The notes: generated by a model from the letters alone, not told the origin. A DNA stretch of 64,000 nucleotides from Rathayibacter sp. VKM Ac-2857 (GCF_013205025.1 NZ_JABMLE010000002.1:62001-126000); one strand, 5' to 3'; positions 1 through 8,506 are shown, counted from the stretch's first letter. Translations and numbers: made by a program.

Positions 1-571
1 CGATCTCGGTGTGCGTCAGGTCGTCGTAGAAGGCGAGGCTCATCACCCGCCGCGGGACCGGATCGAGGCGGGCGAGCTCGTCCGCCACCAGGACCCGCTC
101 CTCGAGATCGACCGGCGCCTCGCCCTCGTCGATCGGGGCGACCGCGACCAGCGCGGCGGTGAGCCGGCGCTCGCGCGACCGGTTCTCGTGGGCGTCGGCG
201 ATGCGCTTGCGCGAGATGCCGACCAGCCAGGCGCCGAGGGCGGCCCGGCCGGGGTCGAAGCTGCCGCGCCCCGTCCAGGCCGAGACGAACACGCGCTGGA
301 CCACGTCCTCCGCATCACCGCGGTCGCCGAGCGAGCGCAGCGCGAGGGTGAAGACGAGCGGCGACCAGCGGGAGTAGGCCTCGGCGAGCGCCGACTCCTC
401 CCCCGCCGCGAAGCGCAGGCCGAGGCGCTGGACGAGGGCGCGCTCGTCGGCGGCCTCGTCGTCGGGCTCGCGGGTCTGGGCGTCGCTCAGGGGGGTCCTC
501 CTGGACTGGGGGCGGCACCGGGGCGGAGGAGCCGGTGGCTCGACGGCGCGGGGTGCTGCGGCGATGCTCAT
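1..571 (-). CDS. ECF-type RNA polymerase sigma factor (3' end outside window)
   Basis: Reading leftwards this frame gives a sigma-70 family protein. Region 2 is visible (RSLGDRGDAEDVVQRVF, then AWTGRGSFDP, AALGAWLVGISRKRIAD), followed by the start of region 4 (LDPVPRRVMSLAFYDDLTHTEI), where the window ends before the helix-turn-helix is complete. It would direct RNA polymerase to a small regulon. The ATG at 571 has no clear ribosome site. An AGGAGG lies 6 nt before an in-frame CTG at 490, so a shorter protein starting LSDAQTREPDDE is possible. It lies downstream of the sortase and DUF4397 genes on the same strand, so it probably belongs to that locus; an anti-sigma factor may follow beyond the edge. 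Confidence 0.85.
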   Translation of the reverse strand, partial: MSIAAAPRAVEPPAPPPRCRPQSRRTPLSDAQTREPDDEAADERALVQRLGLRFAAGEESALAEAYSRWSPLVFTLALRSLGDRGDAEDVVQRVFVSAWTGRGSFDPGRAALGAWLVGISRKRIADAHENRSRERRLTAALVAVAPIDEGEAPVDLEERVLVADELARLDPVPRRVMSLAFYDDLTHTEI

Positions 572-630
572 GCTACGGCGCGCTCTCACCGGGAGCACAG
601 GGGTGGTCGAGCACGGTCATCGTCGGGCGG

Positions 631-1314
631 TCAGGTCGAGGGGGTCGCGGTGACGACCACGTTGCTGAGGTAGTGCCGGGTGTCGTAGTCGAAGTCGCCG
701 CCGCAGGTGATCAGGACCAGCCGGGCGGGGCCGTCCTGGACGAAGACGCTGGAGAGGTCGACCGCGGTCTTCTCGGTCGTCTCGACCGTGTCGACGGTGT
801 AGACGCGCTGGACGCCGTCCTCACCGGTCAGCCCGATCCGCTGACCGGGCTGGGCCTTCTTCAGCTCGGCGAACGGGCCGAGCCCGTAGGTGAGCGAGTC
901 GACGTGCGCGGCGATCACGGTGGTGCCCTCGGCGGCATCGAGTCCGCGGCCGAAGCGGTACCAACCGGCGACGTCGGTGTCGGGCACCAGCTCCATGGTG
1001 CCGTCGTCGGCGACTTCGACCGGCTGCACCGGCATGTCGATCGGCAGGCCGTCGACGACCAGCCGGGTCGGCGCGAGCACGACCGGCGTAGGCGTTGCCC
1101 CGAGTCGCGCGTCGGCGACGGGGACGTCCGGCACGGCGGGGGCGGTGGGAGTGCTGGAGGGGATCGCGGCCGGCGTCGACGTCTGGACCGGCGGGCTCGC
1201 GTCAGGGGCGGGCACGACCCCGACCGCCTGTGCCGAGCAGCCGCCGAGGCCGACGCCGACCACGATCGAGCCGACCACGAGGAGGACGCGCGGCAGACGG
1301 GGGGTCCTGCTCAT
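631..1314 (-). CDS. class F sortase (cysteine transpeptidase), lipobox-containing N-terminus
   Basis: A 227-residue protein of the single-domain class F sortases, which join surface proteins to the actinobacterial envelope or act as housekeeping transpeptidases. The catalytic triad is visible: His137 (IAAHVDS), Cys204 (LITCGGDF) and Arg213 (YDTRHYLSNVVV). The N-terminus has a hydrophobic stretch ending in LGGC, a possible lipobox, then a Pro/Thr/Ala-rich spacer before the catalytic domain. ATG 1314 is chosen because AGGAGG lies 5 nt upstream; the frame stays open upstream only through a tandem repeat. It follows the DUF4397 gene by 128 nt, and that membrane-anchored secreted protein is the obvious candidate substrate. 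Confidence 0.9.
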   Translation of the reverse strand: MSRTPRLPRVLLVVGSIVVGVGLGGCSAQAVGVVPAPDASPPVQTSTPAAIPSSTPTAPAVPDVPVADARLGATPTPVVLAPTRLVVDGLPIDMPVQPVEVADDGTMELVPDTDVAGWYRFGRGLDAAEGTTVIAAHVDSLTYGLGPFAELKKAQPGQRIGLTGEDGVQRVYTVDTVETTEKTAVDLSSVFVQDGPARLVLITCGGDFDYDTRHYLSNVVVTATPST

Positions 1315-1366
1315 CACGTCCTCCTTCCTCGTGGTCGGCGGCCGGCCCGGAGTGCGGGGCACGCCG

Positions 1367-1455
1367 GGCCGGCGGTCTTCGGTGCCGGTTCGCGACCGGC
1401 GGTCTTCGTCGCCGGTCAGCGACCGGCGGTGCTCACCGTCGGTCAGCGACCGGCG
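1367..1455. repeat. 27-bp imperfect tandem repeat, three copies plus a partial one
   Basis: Units begin at 1367, 1394, 1421 and (partial) 1448, each starting GRCCGGCGGT and ending near GGTCAGC. The array spans the last codons of the DUF4397 gene, including its stop, and most of the gap to the sortase. The period is a multiple of three, so the sortase frame stays open through it as a repeating RRSLTGDED-type peptide. Confidence 0.8.
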
Positions 1456-2288
1456 ACGGCCTTGCGGCGGCCCACCAGCGCGGCGCCGATCAGCGCGAGC
1501 GAGGCGAGCGCGGCAGCGCCCCACCAGCCCGCGGCCGCGTCGGTGCGGTTGTCGGCGGCGAGGCCGGCCTCACCGGCGGGGACACCCGACGGCGAGGAGT
1601 GCAGTCCGCCGATGGTCTGCGTCGCGAGGGCGAGGTTGCCCTTCTCCAGGCTGCCCCAGGCGTAGACGATCGTGTTGACGCCCTCCTGGACCTGGACGTC
1701 GGCCGGGCCGATGACCGGGGTCGTGGTCCCGGTCGCGGCGACGACGGTCGAGATCGTGGCCGGAGCGAGGTTGAGGATGCCCTCGTTCGGGTTGGTCACG
1801 TTCGTCAGCACCGGCGAGCCGCCGGCGAGGATGTCCACGGCGGGGGCCGCGGCGATGTGGCGGACCGTGAGGCGTCCCTCCCCGGCTGCAGTGGCGGAGA
1901 TGTCGTTCGGGAACAGCGTGGCGGTGGGGGTGTTGTCGGGCTTGAGGTGCGCAGCGACGGTGTAGCTCTTGCCGGCCTCGAGCGCGAGGTCGACGGGGCC
2001 GATGACGGGGGCGCTCGCGTCGGCGGCGTCCGCGGCGGTGATCGCGACGGTGTAGGTGCCGGTCGGCAGGTCGAGCGGGCCGGCCAGCGAGCCGGGCGTG
2101 AAGTCGTCGAGCGTCAGTGCTCCGTTGACGTACACGTCGACCGGGGTGTCGGGCACCGCGTGCAGCACGTAGAGGTCGGCCGAGTCGGCGTCGGCGGCGC
2201 TGGCGGGGGCGGCGGCGAGGCCGGCGACGGCGAGGGTGCCGAGGCAGGCTCCGGCGAGCAGGCGGTGGGTGAGGCGGGAGGTGGTCAC
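1443..2288 (-). CDS. secreted DUF4397 domain protein with C-terminal membrane anchor
   Basis: A 281-residue exported protein. A signal peptide (about residues 1-31, ending APASA) is followed by two DUF4397 beta-sandwich repeats (ADLYVLHAVPDTPVDVYVNG near 38 and RLTVRHIAAAPAVDILAGG near 140), then a linker, one hydrophobic helix (WWGAAALASLALIGAALVG) and the basic tail RRKAVAGR. That is the layout of a cell-wall sorting signal, but no LPXTG is present; the nearest candidate is LAADN about ten residues before the helix. The GTG start at 2288 has AGAGGA 5 nt upstream. The function of DUF4397 is not established; the neighbouring sortase suggests surface display. Confidence 0.85.
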   Translation of the reverse strand: MTTSRLTHRLLAGACLGTLAVAGLAAAPASAADADSADLYVLHAVPDTPVDVYVNGALTLDDFTPGSLAGPLDLPTGTYTVAITAADAADASAPVIGPVDLALEAGKSYTVAAHLKPDNTPTATLFPNDISATAAGEGRLTVRHIAAAPAVDILAGGSPVLTNVTNPNEGILNLAPATISTVVAATGTTTPVIGPADVQVQEGVNTIVYAWGSLEKGNLALATQTIGGLHSSPSGVPAGEAGLAADNRTDAAAGWWGAAALASLALIGAALVGRRKAVAGR

Positions 2289-2494
2289 GGTGTTCCTCTT
2301 TCACGATGGGACCCGCGGGCGGGTCGGTGGGTTCTCGAGAAGGGCCTTCACCACTACTTCCGTCCGAGCGGCCTCCGCGGATGCACCGTTCCGGAGATTT
2401 CTCGAAGGAATTCCGGCCGCGGTTCCGCGCGCCTCGCTCCGCCCCTGGTCAGACGCCTGTTCCGGGTCTAGCCTCCGAGCAGAGGGAGTCCCGC

Positions 2495-3430
2495 ATGGTG
2501 CGTCGAGGCACGGTGGCGTCCGCGCTCGATCGAGTGCGGCGGGGTGAAGTGCGGCGCCAGGGAGTGCGGCCGGATCGCTCCGTCGCCGCCGTGCGCAGCG
2601 ACTCCCCCGGGCGGCTCCTCGGGGCGACCGCCGCCTCCGCCGCCGCGATCGCGGTGCTCGCGCTCGCCCTCGCCGCCCTCGCTCCCCTCGCCGGTCTGCC
2701 CTCCGCTGCGGGCGGGACGACCGGGCCGTGCGACGAACCGCGCGAGCTGCTCGCCGCCTCCTCCGTGCTCGACCGCGAGGGTGAGGCGCTGGCCGGGCAT
2801 CTGCTGGCCTGCATCGACGCCGACCACCGCAGTCTGACGATCCACAACGACACCCCCGTCGTCTGGGTGCTGAGCGATCCCGGGGTGCGCGGCGTGGTCG
2901 GTCAGAACGATCCGAGCCGCGACGCCGGGGTCACCGGACTGCTGAGCGCGTACTCCGCTCGGATCGGCCGCGGCCTGGTGCTCCCTCCGGGTGCGTCCGC
3001 CGCGATCTCCGCGGGCCCGGGCCGGCTGGCACCGCGGCCCGACGAGGAGGCGACGCGGCTGTTCCTCGCGCTGACCGCGGTCGTCGGCGCGCAGGATCAG
3101 GTCCGTGCCACCGAGCCGCCGCGGGCGCCGCGGAGCGTCGTGCGCACGGCCGCGCTGACCTGCGCGCTCGCGCTGGTGCGGGACGGCGCCGCCCCCGGCG
3201 CCGACTCGATCACCCGGGCCGCCGGCGAGCCCGCCTGCGCCGACGCCTGGCAGCGAGCGCAGGCGAAGGCCCTCGACGACCAGTGGAGCCTCCCCGGTCT
3301 CGCCGAGGCTCTGGCGCTGCCCGGACGACCCGAGGCGGACGCCGCACTCGCCCGGTCGGCGGACGACTGGTTCGCGGCGGCGGACGGCTTCTCCTGGGGC
3401 GGGGTGGACCGGCCGGAGCGCCTGGACTGA
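2495..3430 (+). CDS. hypothetical membrane-anchored extracytoplasmic protein
   Basis: A 311-residue protein I do not recognise. About 45 charged residues precede one membrane helix (LLGATAASAAAIAVLALALAALAPL, split by its Ala/Leu repeats), so the rest should lie outside the cell. The outer part has Cys residues at CDEPRELL, LLACID, LTCALAL and PACADAW that could pair. ATG 2495 follows AGAGGGAG at suitable distance; the open frame upstream lacks a ribosome site. It is divergent from the DUF4397 gene, whose 206-bp intergenic region it shares, and may belong to the same envelope locus. No catalytic motif is visible. Confidence 0.7.
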   Translation: MVRRGTVASALDRVRRGEVRRQGVRPDRSVAAVRSDSPGRLLGATAASAAAIAVLALALAALAPLAGLPSAAGGTTGPCDEPRELLAASSVLDREGEALAGHLLACIDADHRSLTIHNDTPVVWVLSDPGVRGVVGQNDPSRDAGVTGLLSAYSARIGRGLVLPPGASAAISAGPGRLAPRPDEEATRLFLALTAVVGAQDQVRATEPPRAPRSVVRTAALTCALALVRDGAAPGADSITRAAGEPACADAWQRAQAKALDDQWSLPGLAEALALPGRPEADAALARSADDWFAAADGFSWGGVDRPERLD

Positions 3431-3465
3431 GCAGGGGCTCCGGGGGTGCCACTCAGGAAACGCGG

Positions 3466-3499
3466 AACGGGCCGCCCTCCCGGAGGAGAGCGGCCCGTT
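3466..3499. terminator. bidirectional hairpin terminator
   Basis: Perfect 10-bp arms AACGGGCCGC and GCGGCCCGTT with a 14-nt loop, placed between the convergent 2495-3430 gene and rpsO. There is no strong T-tract on either side. Confidence 0.7.
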
Positions 3500-3564
3500 C
3501 TGAAGAAGATCGCGGTGTCATCGAGACTCCGCGCTCGACCCGATGAGGGGAGGAGCGAGGAGGA

Positions 3565-3834
3565 CTATCGACGGAGGCCGAGACGCTCGATCAGCGAGCG
3601 GTAGCGGCTGATGTCCACGTCCGACAGGTAGCCGAGGAGTCGACGGCGCTGACCCACGAGCAGCAGCAGACCACGACGCGAGTGGTGGTCGTGCTTGTGC
3701 TCCTTGAGGTGCTCGGTGAGGTCCTTGATCCGCTTGGTCAGGACGGCCACCTGCACCTCGGGGGATCCGGTGTCACCGGGGTGGGTCGCGTACTCTTCGA
3801 TGATCGCCTTCTTGACGTCTGCTTCGAGTGCCAT
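3565..3834 (-). CDS. rpsO: 30S ribosomal protein S15
   Basis: An 89-residue protein of normal S15 length that binds 16S rRNA in the central domain of the small subunit during assembly. The S15 signature is complete, including [34 protein letters not shown] and the C-terminal [13 protein letters not shown]. It is monocistronic here, with about 150 nt of leader/promoter before the next gene and a hairpin terminator 66 nt beyond the stop. S15 commonly represses its own translation through its leader; I did not identify such a structure. Confidence 0.98.
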   Translation of the reverse strand: MALEADVKKAIIEEYATHPGDTGSPEVQVAVLTKRIKDLTEHLKEHKHDHHSRRGLLLLVGQRRRLLGYLSDVDISRYRSLIERLGLRR

Positions 3835-3988
3835 GAATGGGATCCCCTCTCTCTCGTTGCGCGGTGCCCGGCGCCTGATGCGTGGGCTCTCTTGATCCGC
3901 GGCCGTTGGACGGCAACCTGAGGAGCCTACCAGAGCGCGAGGTCCGGTGGGCGGCGGGATCGGGCGCCCACGGACGGGCGCCGGCGGA

Positions 3989-4492
3989 TCAGGCGCCGAC
4001 GGCCCGGTTCCAGAGCTCGACGAGCCACGGCGAGACGAGCAGCTCCCAGCCGATGACGACGAGCACGTTCAGCACCACGCCGATCCAGCCGGCGATCGGC
4101 GGCCGGCCCTCGCGGCGCCGCGCGCGGATCGAGGAGACGCCGAGCAGCACGCCGGTGAGCAGGAGCGCGTGGATGATCGCGGTGTAGAGGACGCCGACGA
4201 GCAGATCGCTGACGGCCTGGTCGCCCGGGAAGGCGCCGAGGGAGATGATCGCGTACCAGACGAAGAAGGCGATAGGGACGACGACGATCGCGAGGAGGAT
4301 CGACGCCGTCGCGGCGCCGTAGCGGCGGCGGAGCGCGGCGAGACGGCCTCCGGAGGCGGCGGCGCTCGAGCGCGCGGGGCGGGTCCGGGAGCGCGGAGCG
4401 GGGGCGGCGGCGCGGCGCGCGGGGGCGGCTCCGGCGACGCGCGACGCGGTGCTGCGCGGGCGTCGGGGCGCGCCGTCGGATGACGTGCTCAT
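3989..4492 (-). CDS. hypothetical protein with three predicted membrane helices
   Basis: A 167-residue protein. The first about 55 residues are Arg/Ala/Pro-rich and probably disordered and cytoplasmic. Three hydrophobic segments follow: [41 protein letters not shown] and [20 protein letters not shown], with a basic loop ([10 protein letters not shown]) between the second and third. This resembles small actinobacterial integral membrane proteins of unknown role. It is divergent from the MFS gene at 4569, and the two starts are only 76 nt apart. Confidence 0.75.
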   Translation of the reverse strand: MSTSSDGAPRRPRSTASRVAGAAPARRAAAPAPRSRTRPARSSAAASGGRLAALRRRYGAATASILLAIVVVPIAFFVWYAIISLGAFPGDQAVSDLLVGVLYTAIIHALLLTGVLLGVSSIRARRREGRPPIAGWIGVVLNVLVVIGWELLVSPWLVELWNRAVGA

Positions 4493-4568
4493 CCCCCTAC
4501 CCTACGGTCTCCGCCTGCACGGCCCCGTGCGCCCGCGTCCGGGGCGGGACGACCGCGGAGGGACGAGA

Positions 4569-5882
4569 ATGGAGCGAGTGAGCCAGCCTCCCTCCGCACC
4601 GCGACGCAGCCACGTCGTCGACCTCTCCCCCCTCCGCGAGTCCCCCGCCTTCGCCCGACTCTGGGCGGGCAACGTGATCTCCGGCATCGGCGGGCAGATG
4701 ACGATCGTCGCCGTGGGCCTGCACATCTACGCGCTGACCGGATCGACGCTCGCCGTCGCGATGGTCGGCGTGGTGGCGCTGGTGCCGACGGTCATCGCCG
4801 GACTCTACGGCGGGATGCTCGCCGACGCCTTCGACCGCCGGCTGGTACTGCTGCTCTCCGCCATCGTCGCCTGGGGCTCGACCGCGGGGATCGCGGCGCT
4901 GGCCTGGCTCGGCACCGAGACGCCGCTCACGCTCTACGCGCTGACGGCGGTCAACGCCGTGGCGACGACCATCATCGGCGCGACCCGGATGACCGTTGCG
5001 CCGCGGCTGCTCCGGCTCGAGCTGGTGCCGGCCGCAGCGGCGCTCGGCGGGATCGCCGGCGGAGTCGAGGTGACGGTCGGGCCGGCCCTCGCGGGCGTGC
5101 TGGTCGCCTCCTCCGGCTTCGCGGTGACCTACACGATCGACGTGGTGCTCTTCCTCGCGGCCTTCCTCGGCATCGCCGGGCTGCCCGCGCTGGTGCCGGA
5201 GGGCGAGCGGCAGCGGCCGGGCCTGGAGTCGCTGCGCTACGGACTGCGCTTCCTCCGCGGGGCGCCGAACATCCGGCTGTCGTTCCTGGTCGACATCGTG
5301 GCGATGACCTTCGGGCAGCCGCGCGTGGTCTTCCCGGCGGCGGCCGCGCTGCTGCTCGGCGGCGGGGCGGTGACGGTCGGGATCCTCACCGCGGCGTACG
5401 CGGTCGGGGCGCTGCTCAGCAGCGTCTTCTCCGGGCGGCTGACCGGGGTGCGGAGCCAGGGGCTCGCGATCGGCCGGTCGATCCAGGCGTACGGCGCGCT
5501 GATCGTCGGCTTCGGCGCGGTCCTGCTGGTGGCGGAGCTGACGGCGCACGACGCCGCAGAGCCGAACCTCGGCCTGATCGCGGCGGCCTCGGTCGCGCTC
5601 GCCGGGGCCGGCGCGGCCGACAACGTCAGCTCGATCTTCCGGCAGACGATGCTGCAGACGGCGGTGCCCGACAACATGCGCGGGCGGCTGCAGGGCGTCT
5701 TCATCGTGGTGGTCACGGGCGGGCCGCGGGTCGGCGACCTCTACACGGGGCTGCTGGCCTCGCTCGCGCTGCTCTGGCTGCCGCCGCTGGCCGGCGGGCT
5801 GGCGATCGTCCTGATCCTGGCGGCGGTGCTGCGGCTCAGCCCGGGCTTCCGGCGCTACGACGCGCTGCATCCGGTGGCCTGA
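4569..5882 (+). CDS. MFS transporter, EntS/MFS_3-type exporter
   Basis: A 437-residue major facilitator protein with about 12 membrane helices. The N-terminus (LRESPAFARLWAGNVISGIGGQMTIVAVGLHIYALTGS) and the loop 2-3 signature GGMLADAFDRRLVLL are typical of the MFS_3 group that includes the enterobactin exporter EntS. The substrate cannot be read from sequence; export of a siderophore or drug is a family-level inference. ATG 4569 has GGAGGG 6 nt upstream; a GTG at 4578 is an alternative. No siderophore biosynthesis genes lie nearby. Confidence 0.85.
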   Translation: MERVSQPPSAPRRSHVVDLSPLRESPAFARLWAGNVISGIGGQMTIVAVGLHIYALTGSTLAVAMVGVVALVPTVIAGLYGGMLADAFDRRLVLLLSAIVAWGSTAGIAALAWLGTETPLTLYALTAVNAVATTIIGATRMTVAPRLLRLELVPAAAALGGIAGGVEVTVGPALAGVLVASSGFAVTYTIDVVLFLAAFLGIAGLPALVPEGERQRPGLESLRYGLRFLRGAPNIRLSFLVDIVAMTFGQPRVVFPAAAALLLGGGAVTVGILTAAYAVGALLSSVFSGRLTGVRSQGLAIGRSIQAYGALIVGFGAVLLVAELTAHDAAEPNLGLIAAASVALAGAGAADNVSSIFRQTMLQTAVPDNMRGRLQGVFIVVVTGGPRVGDLYTGLLASLALLWLPPLAGGLAIVLILAAVLRLSPGFRRYDALHPVA

Positions 5883-5897
5883 GGCACGTGGTGGGGT

Positions 5898-5933
5898 GAC
5901 CGCGCCGCCGCCCGTGGAGCGAGCGGCGCGGTC
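5898..5933. terminator. bidirectional hairpin terminator
   Basis: Perfect 11-bp arms GACCGCGCCGC and GCGGCGCGGTC with a 14-nt loop, between the convergent MFS gene and the small acidic gene at 5940. Confidence 0.8.
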
Positions 5934-5939
5934 GCGGGG

Positions 5940-6212
5940 TCACTCGCCGGCGTAGGCGCCGGCGGCGTTGCCGTCGGTGAGGTCGTCCGAGACCTCGCCG
6001 CTGTCGTCGTCGCGTCCCTCGACGCGGACGGGGCGGTAGACGTGGAAGCCGTCGATCTCGCCGTCCAGCTCCCAGACGACCTCGACCTCCTCGCCGTCGA
6101 TGTCGGCGACGCGGGTGAGGGAGCGCTGCGGGGAGCCGTCGATGAGTTCGAGGCGGATGCTCTCCTGCTCCGCGCCGCTGTCGAGCATGGCCGTGTACGT
6201 GGTGGTGTCCAT
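5940..6212 (-). CDS. small acidic hypothetical protein
   Basis: A 90-residue, strongly acidic, apparently cytoplasmic protein with no signal peptide or membrane segment. The middle (VADIDGEEVEVVWELDGEIDGFHVYRPV) looks like beta-strands, and the tail is Asp/Gly/Ala-rich and probably disordered. I do not recognise a family. A TAGCGT -10-like box ends 6 nt before the ATG, so the transcript may be leaderless. It is divergent from the FMN-binding protein gene at 6288 with a 75-bp shared promoter region, so the two may be co-regulated. Confidence 0.7.
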   Translation of the reverse strand: MDTTTYTAMLDSGAEQESIRLELIDGSPQRSLTRVADIDGEEVEVVWELDGEIDGFHVYRPVRVEGRDDDSGEVSDDLTDGNAAGAYAGE

Positions 6213-6287
6213 CCCTCGACGCTAGCCAGGCCGTCGACGCGCTCGCCACCCCTTGCGGCGTCCGTGCTTCCGCGTAGCGTCGGGGCC
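6213..6287. promoter_or_regulatory. divergent pair of leaderless-type promoters
   Basis: On the plus strand TTGCGG (6253-6258), a 16-bp spacer and TAGCGT (6275-6280) end 7 nt before ATG 6288. On the minus strand TAGCGT ends 6 nt before ATG 6212. Both starts would lie at or next to the transcription start. Confidence 0.55.
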
Positions 6288-6794
6288 ATGACCGACACCT
6301 CCATCACCCCCGCCACGGACGACGACCGCGCTCAGATCACCGAGATCGTGAAGAGCGCGAAGATCGGACTCCTCACCACCGTCAACGAGACCGGGCAGCT
6401 CGTCAGCCGGCCGCTCGCCGCGCAGGACATCGACTTCGACGGCGACCTCTGGTTCTTCACCCAGGACCCGTCGGCGAAGGTCGACGACATCCGCGCCAAC
6501 CCGAGCGTCAACGTCGCGTTCGAGTCGAAGAAGGGCTACCTGTCGGTGGCCGGCTCGGCGACCGTCGTGCACGACCCCGCCAAGGTGGACGAGCTGTGGT
6601 CGCCCTCGATCTCGGCCTGGTTCCCGGACGGCAAGGACGACCCGAGCGTCGCGCTGCTGCGCGTCTCGGCCGAGACCGTCGAGCTCTGGGTGACCGACTC
6701 CCCCGCCCCCGTCGTCCTCTTCAAGGTCGCCAAGGCGGCCGTCACCGGCGGCCAGCCCGACATCGGCGAGAACCGCACCGTCAGCTTCGAGTAG
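6288..6794 (+). CDS. pyridoxamine 5'-phosphate oxidase family protein (general stress protein 26 type)
   Basis: A 168-residue split-barrel flavin-binding protein. The N-terminal block IVKSAKIGLLTTVNETGQLVSRPL followed by DGDLWFFTQDPSAKVDDIRANPSVNVAF matches the general stress protein 26 group, which binds FMN or a related cofactor and has poorly defined redox activity. It is not the vitamin B6 biosynthetic PdxH, whose substrate-binding tail is absent. The leaderless-type promoter fixes the start at 6288. A palindromic element begins 17 nt after the stop and may act as its terminator. Confidence 0.88.
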   Translation: MTDTSITPATDDDRAQITEIVKSAKIGLLTTVNETGQLVSRPLAAQDIDFDGDLWFFTQDPSAKVDDIRANPSVNVAFESKKGYLSVAGSATVVHDPAKVDELWSPSISAWFPDGKDDPSVALLRVSAETVELWVTDSPAPVVLFKVAKAAVTGGQPDIGENRTVSFE

Positions 6795-6810
6795 CCGCCC
6801 GCCCCCCTCC

Positions 6811-6881
6811 CCTCCCGCGAGATGCCACTTGTGCACGCCTTTCACGGCGTGTCGCGCTCATAAGTGGCATCTCGCGGGAGG
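6811..6881. repeat. palindromic element, family 1, copy A
   Basis: A 71-bp near-palindrome. The outer arms read CCTCCCGCGAGATGCCACTT and its complement, around an inner CGCCTTTCACGGCG-like segment and an asymmetric GTGTCGCG. The 61-bp core (6816-6876) recurs at 8659-8719 in the same orientation and at 32505-32565 and 32647-32707 inverted. It ends 6 bp from the stop of the M23 gene. Confidence 0.9.
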
Positions 6882-6887
6882 TCAGCG

Positions 6888-8408
6888 CTAGTCGACGGCG
6901 ATGCCGCGGGACTCGAAGAAGATGCGCGGGTCGAGGAGGTTCCCGTTCTGCGTGATCGTCAGGTGGCAGTGGTTGCCGAAGCTGACGCCGGTGTTCCCCG
7001 TGTAGCCGACGACCTGCCCCTTCGTGACCCGATCGCCGACCGAGACGATCGGCGATCCGGCGATCAGGTGGCCGAGCAGTGAGACGACCCCGTCCGCGTG
7101 CCGGATGTCGACCCTGTGTCCGTACGTGGGGTCGGACGTGGTGGCGAGGACCACCGTGCCGTCGCTCATGGCGCGCTGCGGCCAGTTCTGCGGCAGCCCC
7201 CAGTCGAGACCTCGGTGGCCGTTGGGGTGGGCGCTGTCCTTGACCTGGAACTCCGTCGTCACTCGCCACGTGCCCTCGAACGGGAGCTGCCACGTCGCGG
7301 GCACGGCCGTTCCGGTCACGTTGTTCCAGACGCTCACTCCGTCGTCGCGGGTCATCAGCAGTCGGCCGTCCGTCTCGAGAACGACCCTCTTGCCCTGACG
7401 GCCTGCGGTCGACGCCTGCCACCGCACATTGGCGCCGTTCTGAATGACGAAGTTGCCATCGCTCTGCATCGACGCGACGGAGCCGGGGACCGACGTGCGG
7501 GTCTGCCACTGCACAGCGTTGGACCGGTCGTAGATCACGAAATTGCCGTCGGCCTGCATGATCGCCTTGTAGCCGTTGTTGGACAGGTGATGTCCGGGCT
7601 GGAGAGCCTCTCCGGCGATGAGAGCCGCAGAGAAGGTGTTCGAGCGATATCCCGCAGTGCCGTCAGAACGGTAGAGGACGATGTTCCCGTCGTCCTGCAG
7701 CGAGAGCTTCGCCGCCGTTCCCGTGGAATACGTCTGCCAGATGGAAGGACCGGATCCCCGATAGATGACGAGATTGCCGTCCGCCTGCGGGACGAATCGG
7801 CAGTCCGCGCCGCTCGTGTACGACTGGAAGACGATCTGATTGCCGGGCGTGTAGACGGCCAGATTGCCGTCGCCCTGCATGACGAGTCGGAACTGCCCCG
7901 AAGGGGATCGGAGCGTATCGCCGTACGCCATCTCGGACCCGACCGGAATGGAATCCGTGTAGAAGATCGGCTTCGTCTCGGTTCCGCTGAACCAGAGGGC
8001 CGAGTCGGACGTCGACAGCAGCACGAGATTGCCGTCGTTCTGCATGACGAGCCTGCGCGACGCAGCGCCGGATCCGCCCGCCCGCAGGACCTTGACGACG
8101 CTGTTGTCGGTCGCCCGGTAGATGACCAGCCCGCCGTCGGCCTGGATCGCCAGCCTCGCTCCGCTGTTGCCGTCCGTGTCGCTCTTCCACAGCGCTGAAT
8201 CGTCCTTGGCATAGATGACGGCGTTGCCGTCCGGCTGCATCACCAGACGAGTGCGGCCGTTCCGCGAGACGATCTGATCGCCGTTGCGGAGATCGGCCGG
8301 AGCGGCGACCTCTCCGACGTGGTCGGCGGCGGAGGCGGGGACGGCCGAGACGACGGATGCGCTGACGACGGTCGCTCCGAGAGCGGCGAGTACTGTTCGA
8401 CGTTTCAT
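6888..8408 (-). CDS. secreted bulb-type lectin repeat protein with C-terminal M23 peptidase domain
   Basis: A 506-residue exported protein. The signal peptide (about residues 1-29, ending VPASA) is followed by roughly 300 residues of repeated beta-prism lectin units carrying variations of LVMQ-DGNLVIY, the mannose-binding motif of bulb-type lectins. The last about 130 residues are an M23 endopeptidase/LytM domain with zinc ligands in NGHRGLDWG and GNHCHLT. It probably binds a glycan surface and cleaves peptidoglycan cross-links, its own or a competitor's. ATG 8408 has AAGGAG 7 nt upstream. Base composition is visibly lower in GC than its neighbours, and the gene is bracketed by two copies of the family 1 palindrome, both suggesting acquisition. 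Confidence 0.9.
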   Translation of the reverse strand: MKRRTVLAALGATVVSASVVSAVPASAADHVGEVAAPADLRNGDQIVSRNGRTRLVMQPDGNAVIYAKDDSALWKSDTDGNSGARLAIQADGGLVIYRATDNSVVKVLRAGGSGAASRRLVMQNDGNLVLLSTSDSALWFSGTETKPIFYTDSIPVGSEMAYGDTLRSPSGQFRLVMQGDGNLAVYTPGNQIVFQSYTSGADCRFVPQADGNLVIYRGSGPSIWQTYSTGTAAKLSLQDDGNIVLYRSDGTAGYRSNTFSAALIAGEALQPGHHLSNNGYKAIMQADGNFVIYDRSNAVQWQTRTSVPGSVASMQSDGNFVIQNGANVRWQASTAGRQGKRVVLETDGRLLMTRDDGVSVWNNVTGTAVPATWQLPFEGTWRVTTEFQVKDSAHPNGHRGLDWGLPQNWPQRAMSDGTVVLATTSDPTYGHRVDIRHADGVVSLLGHLIAGSPIVSVGDRVTKGQVVGYTGNTGVSFGNHCHLTITQNGNLLDPRIFFESRGIAVD

Positions 8409-8435
8409 GGGTGCTCCTTCTGGAATAAGCGACGC

Positions 8436-8506
8436 TTCCTCACATCGCTCCACGAACGTAACGAAAGCTCGACTCCGTCGGCACGCGTCAGGAGGATTCC
8501 TCACAT
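8436..8506. promoter_or_regulatory. upstream region of the lectin/M23 gene with a repeated 10-mer
   Basis: TTCCTCACAT occurs at 8436-8445 and 8497-8506, 61 bp apart (about six helical turns). A minus-strand TACGTT -10-like box lies between them. Paired identical sites on one face of the helix would suit an activator or repressor; this is inference. Confidence 0.35.

Noticed and set aside
2160-2260. LPXTG or LAXTG sorting motif in the DUF4397 protein
   Set aside because: The DUF4397 C-terminus is near 1443-1560 and contains no such motif; only LAADN is similar, so canonical sorting was not claimed.
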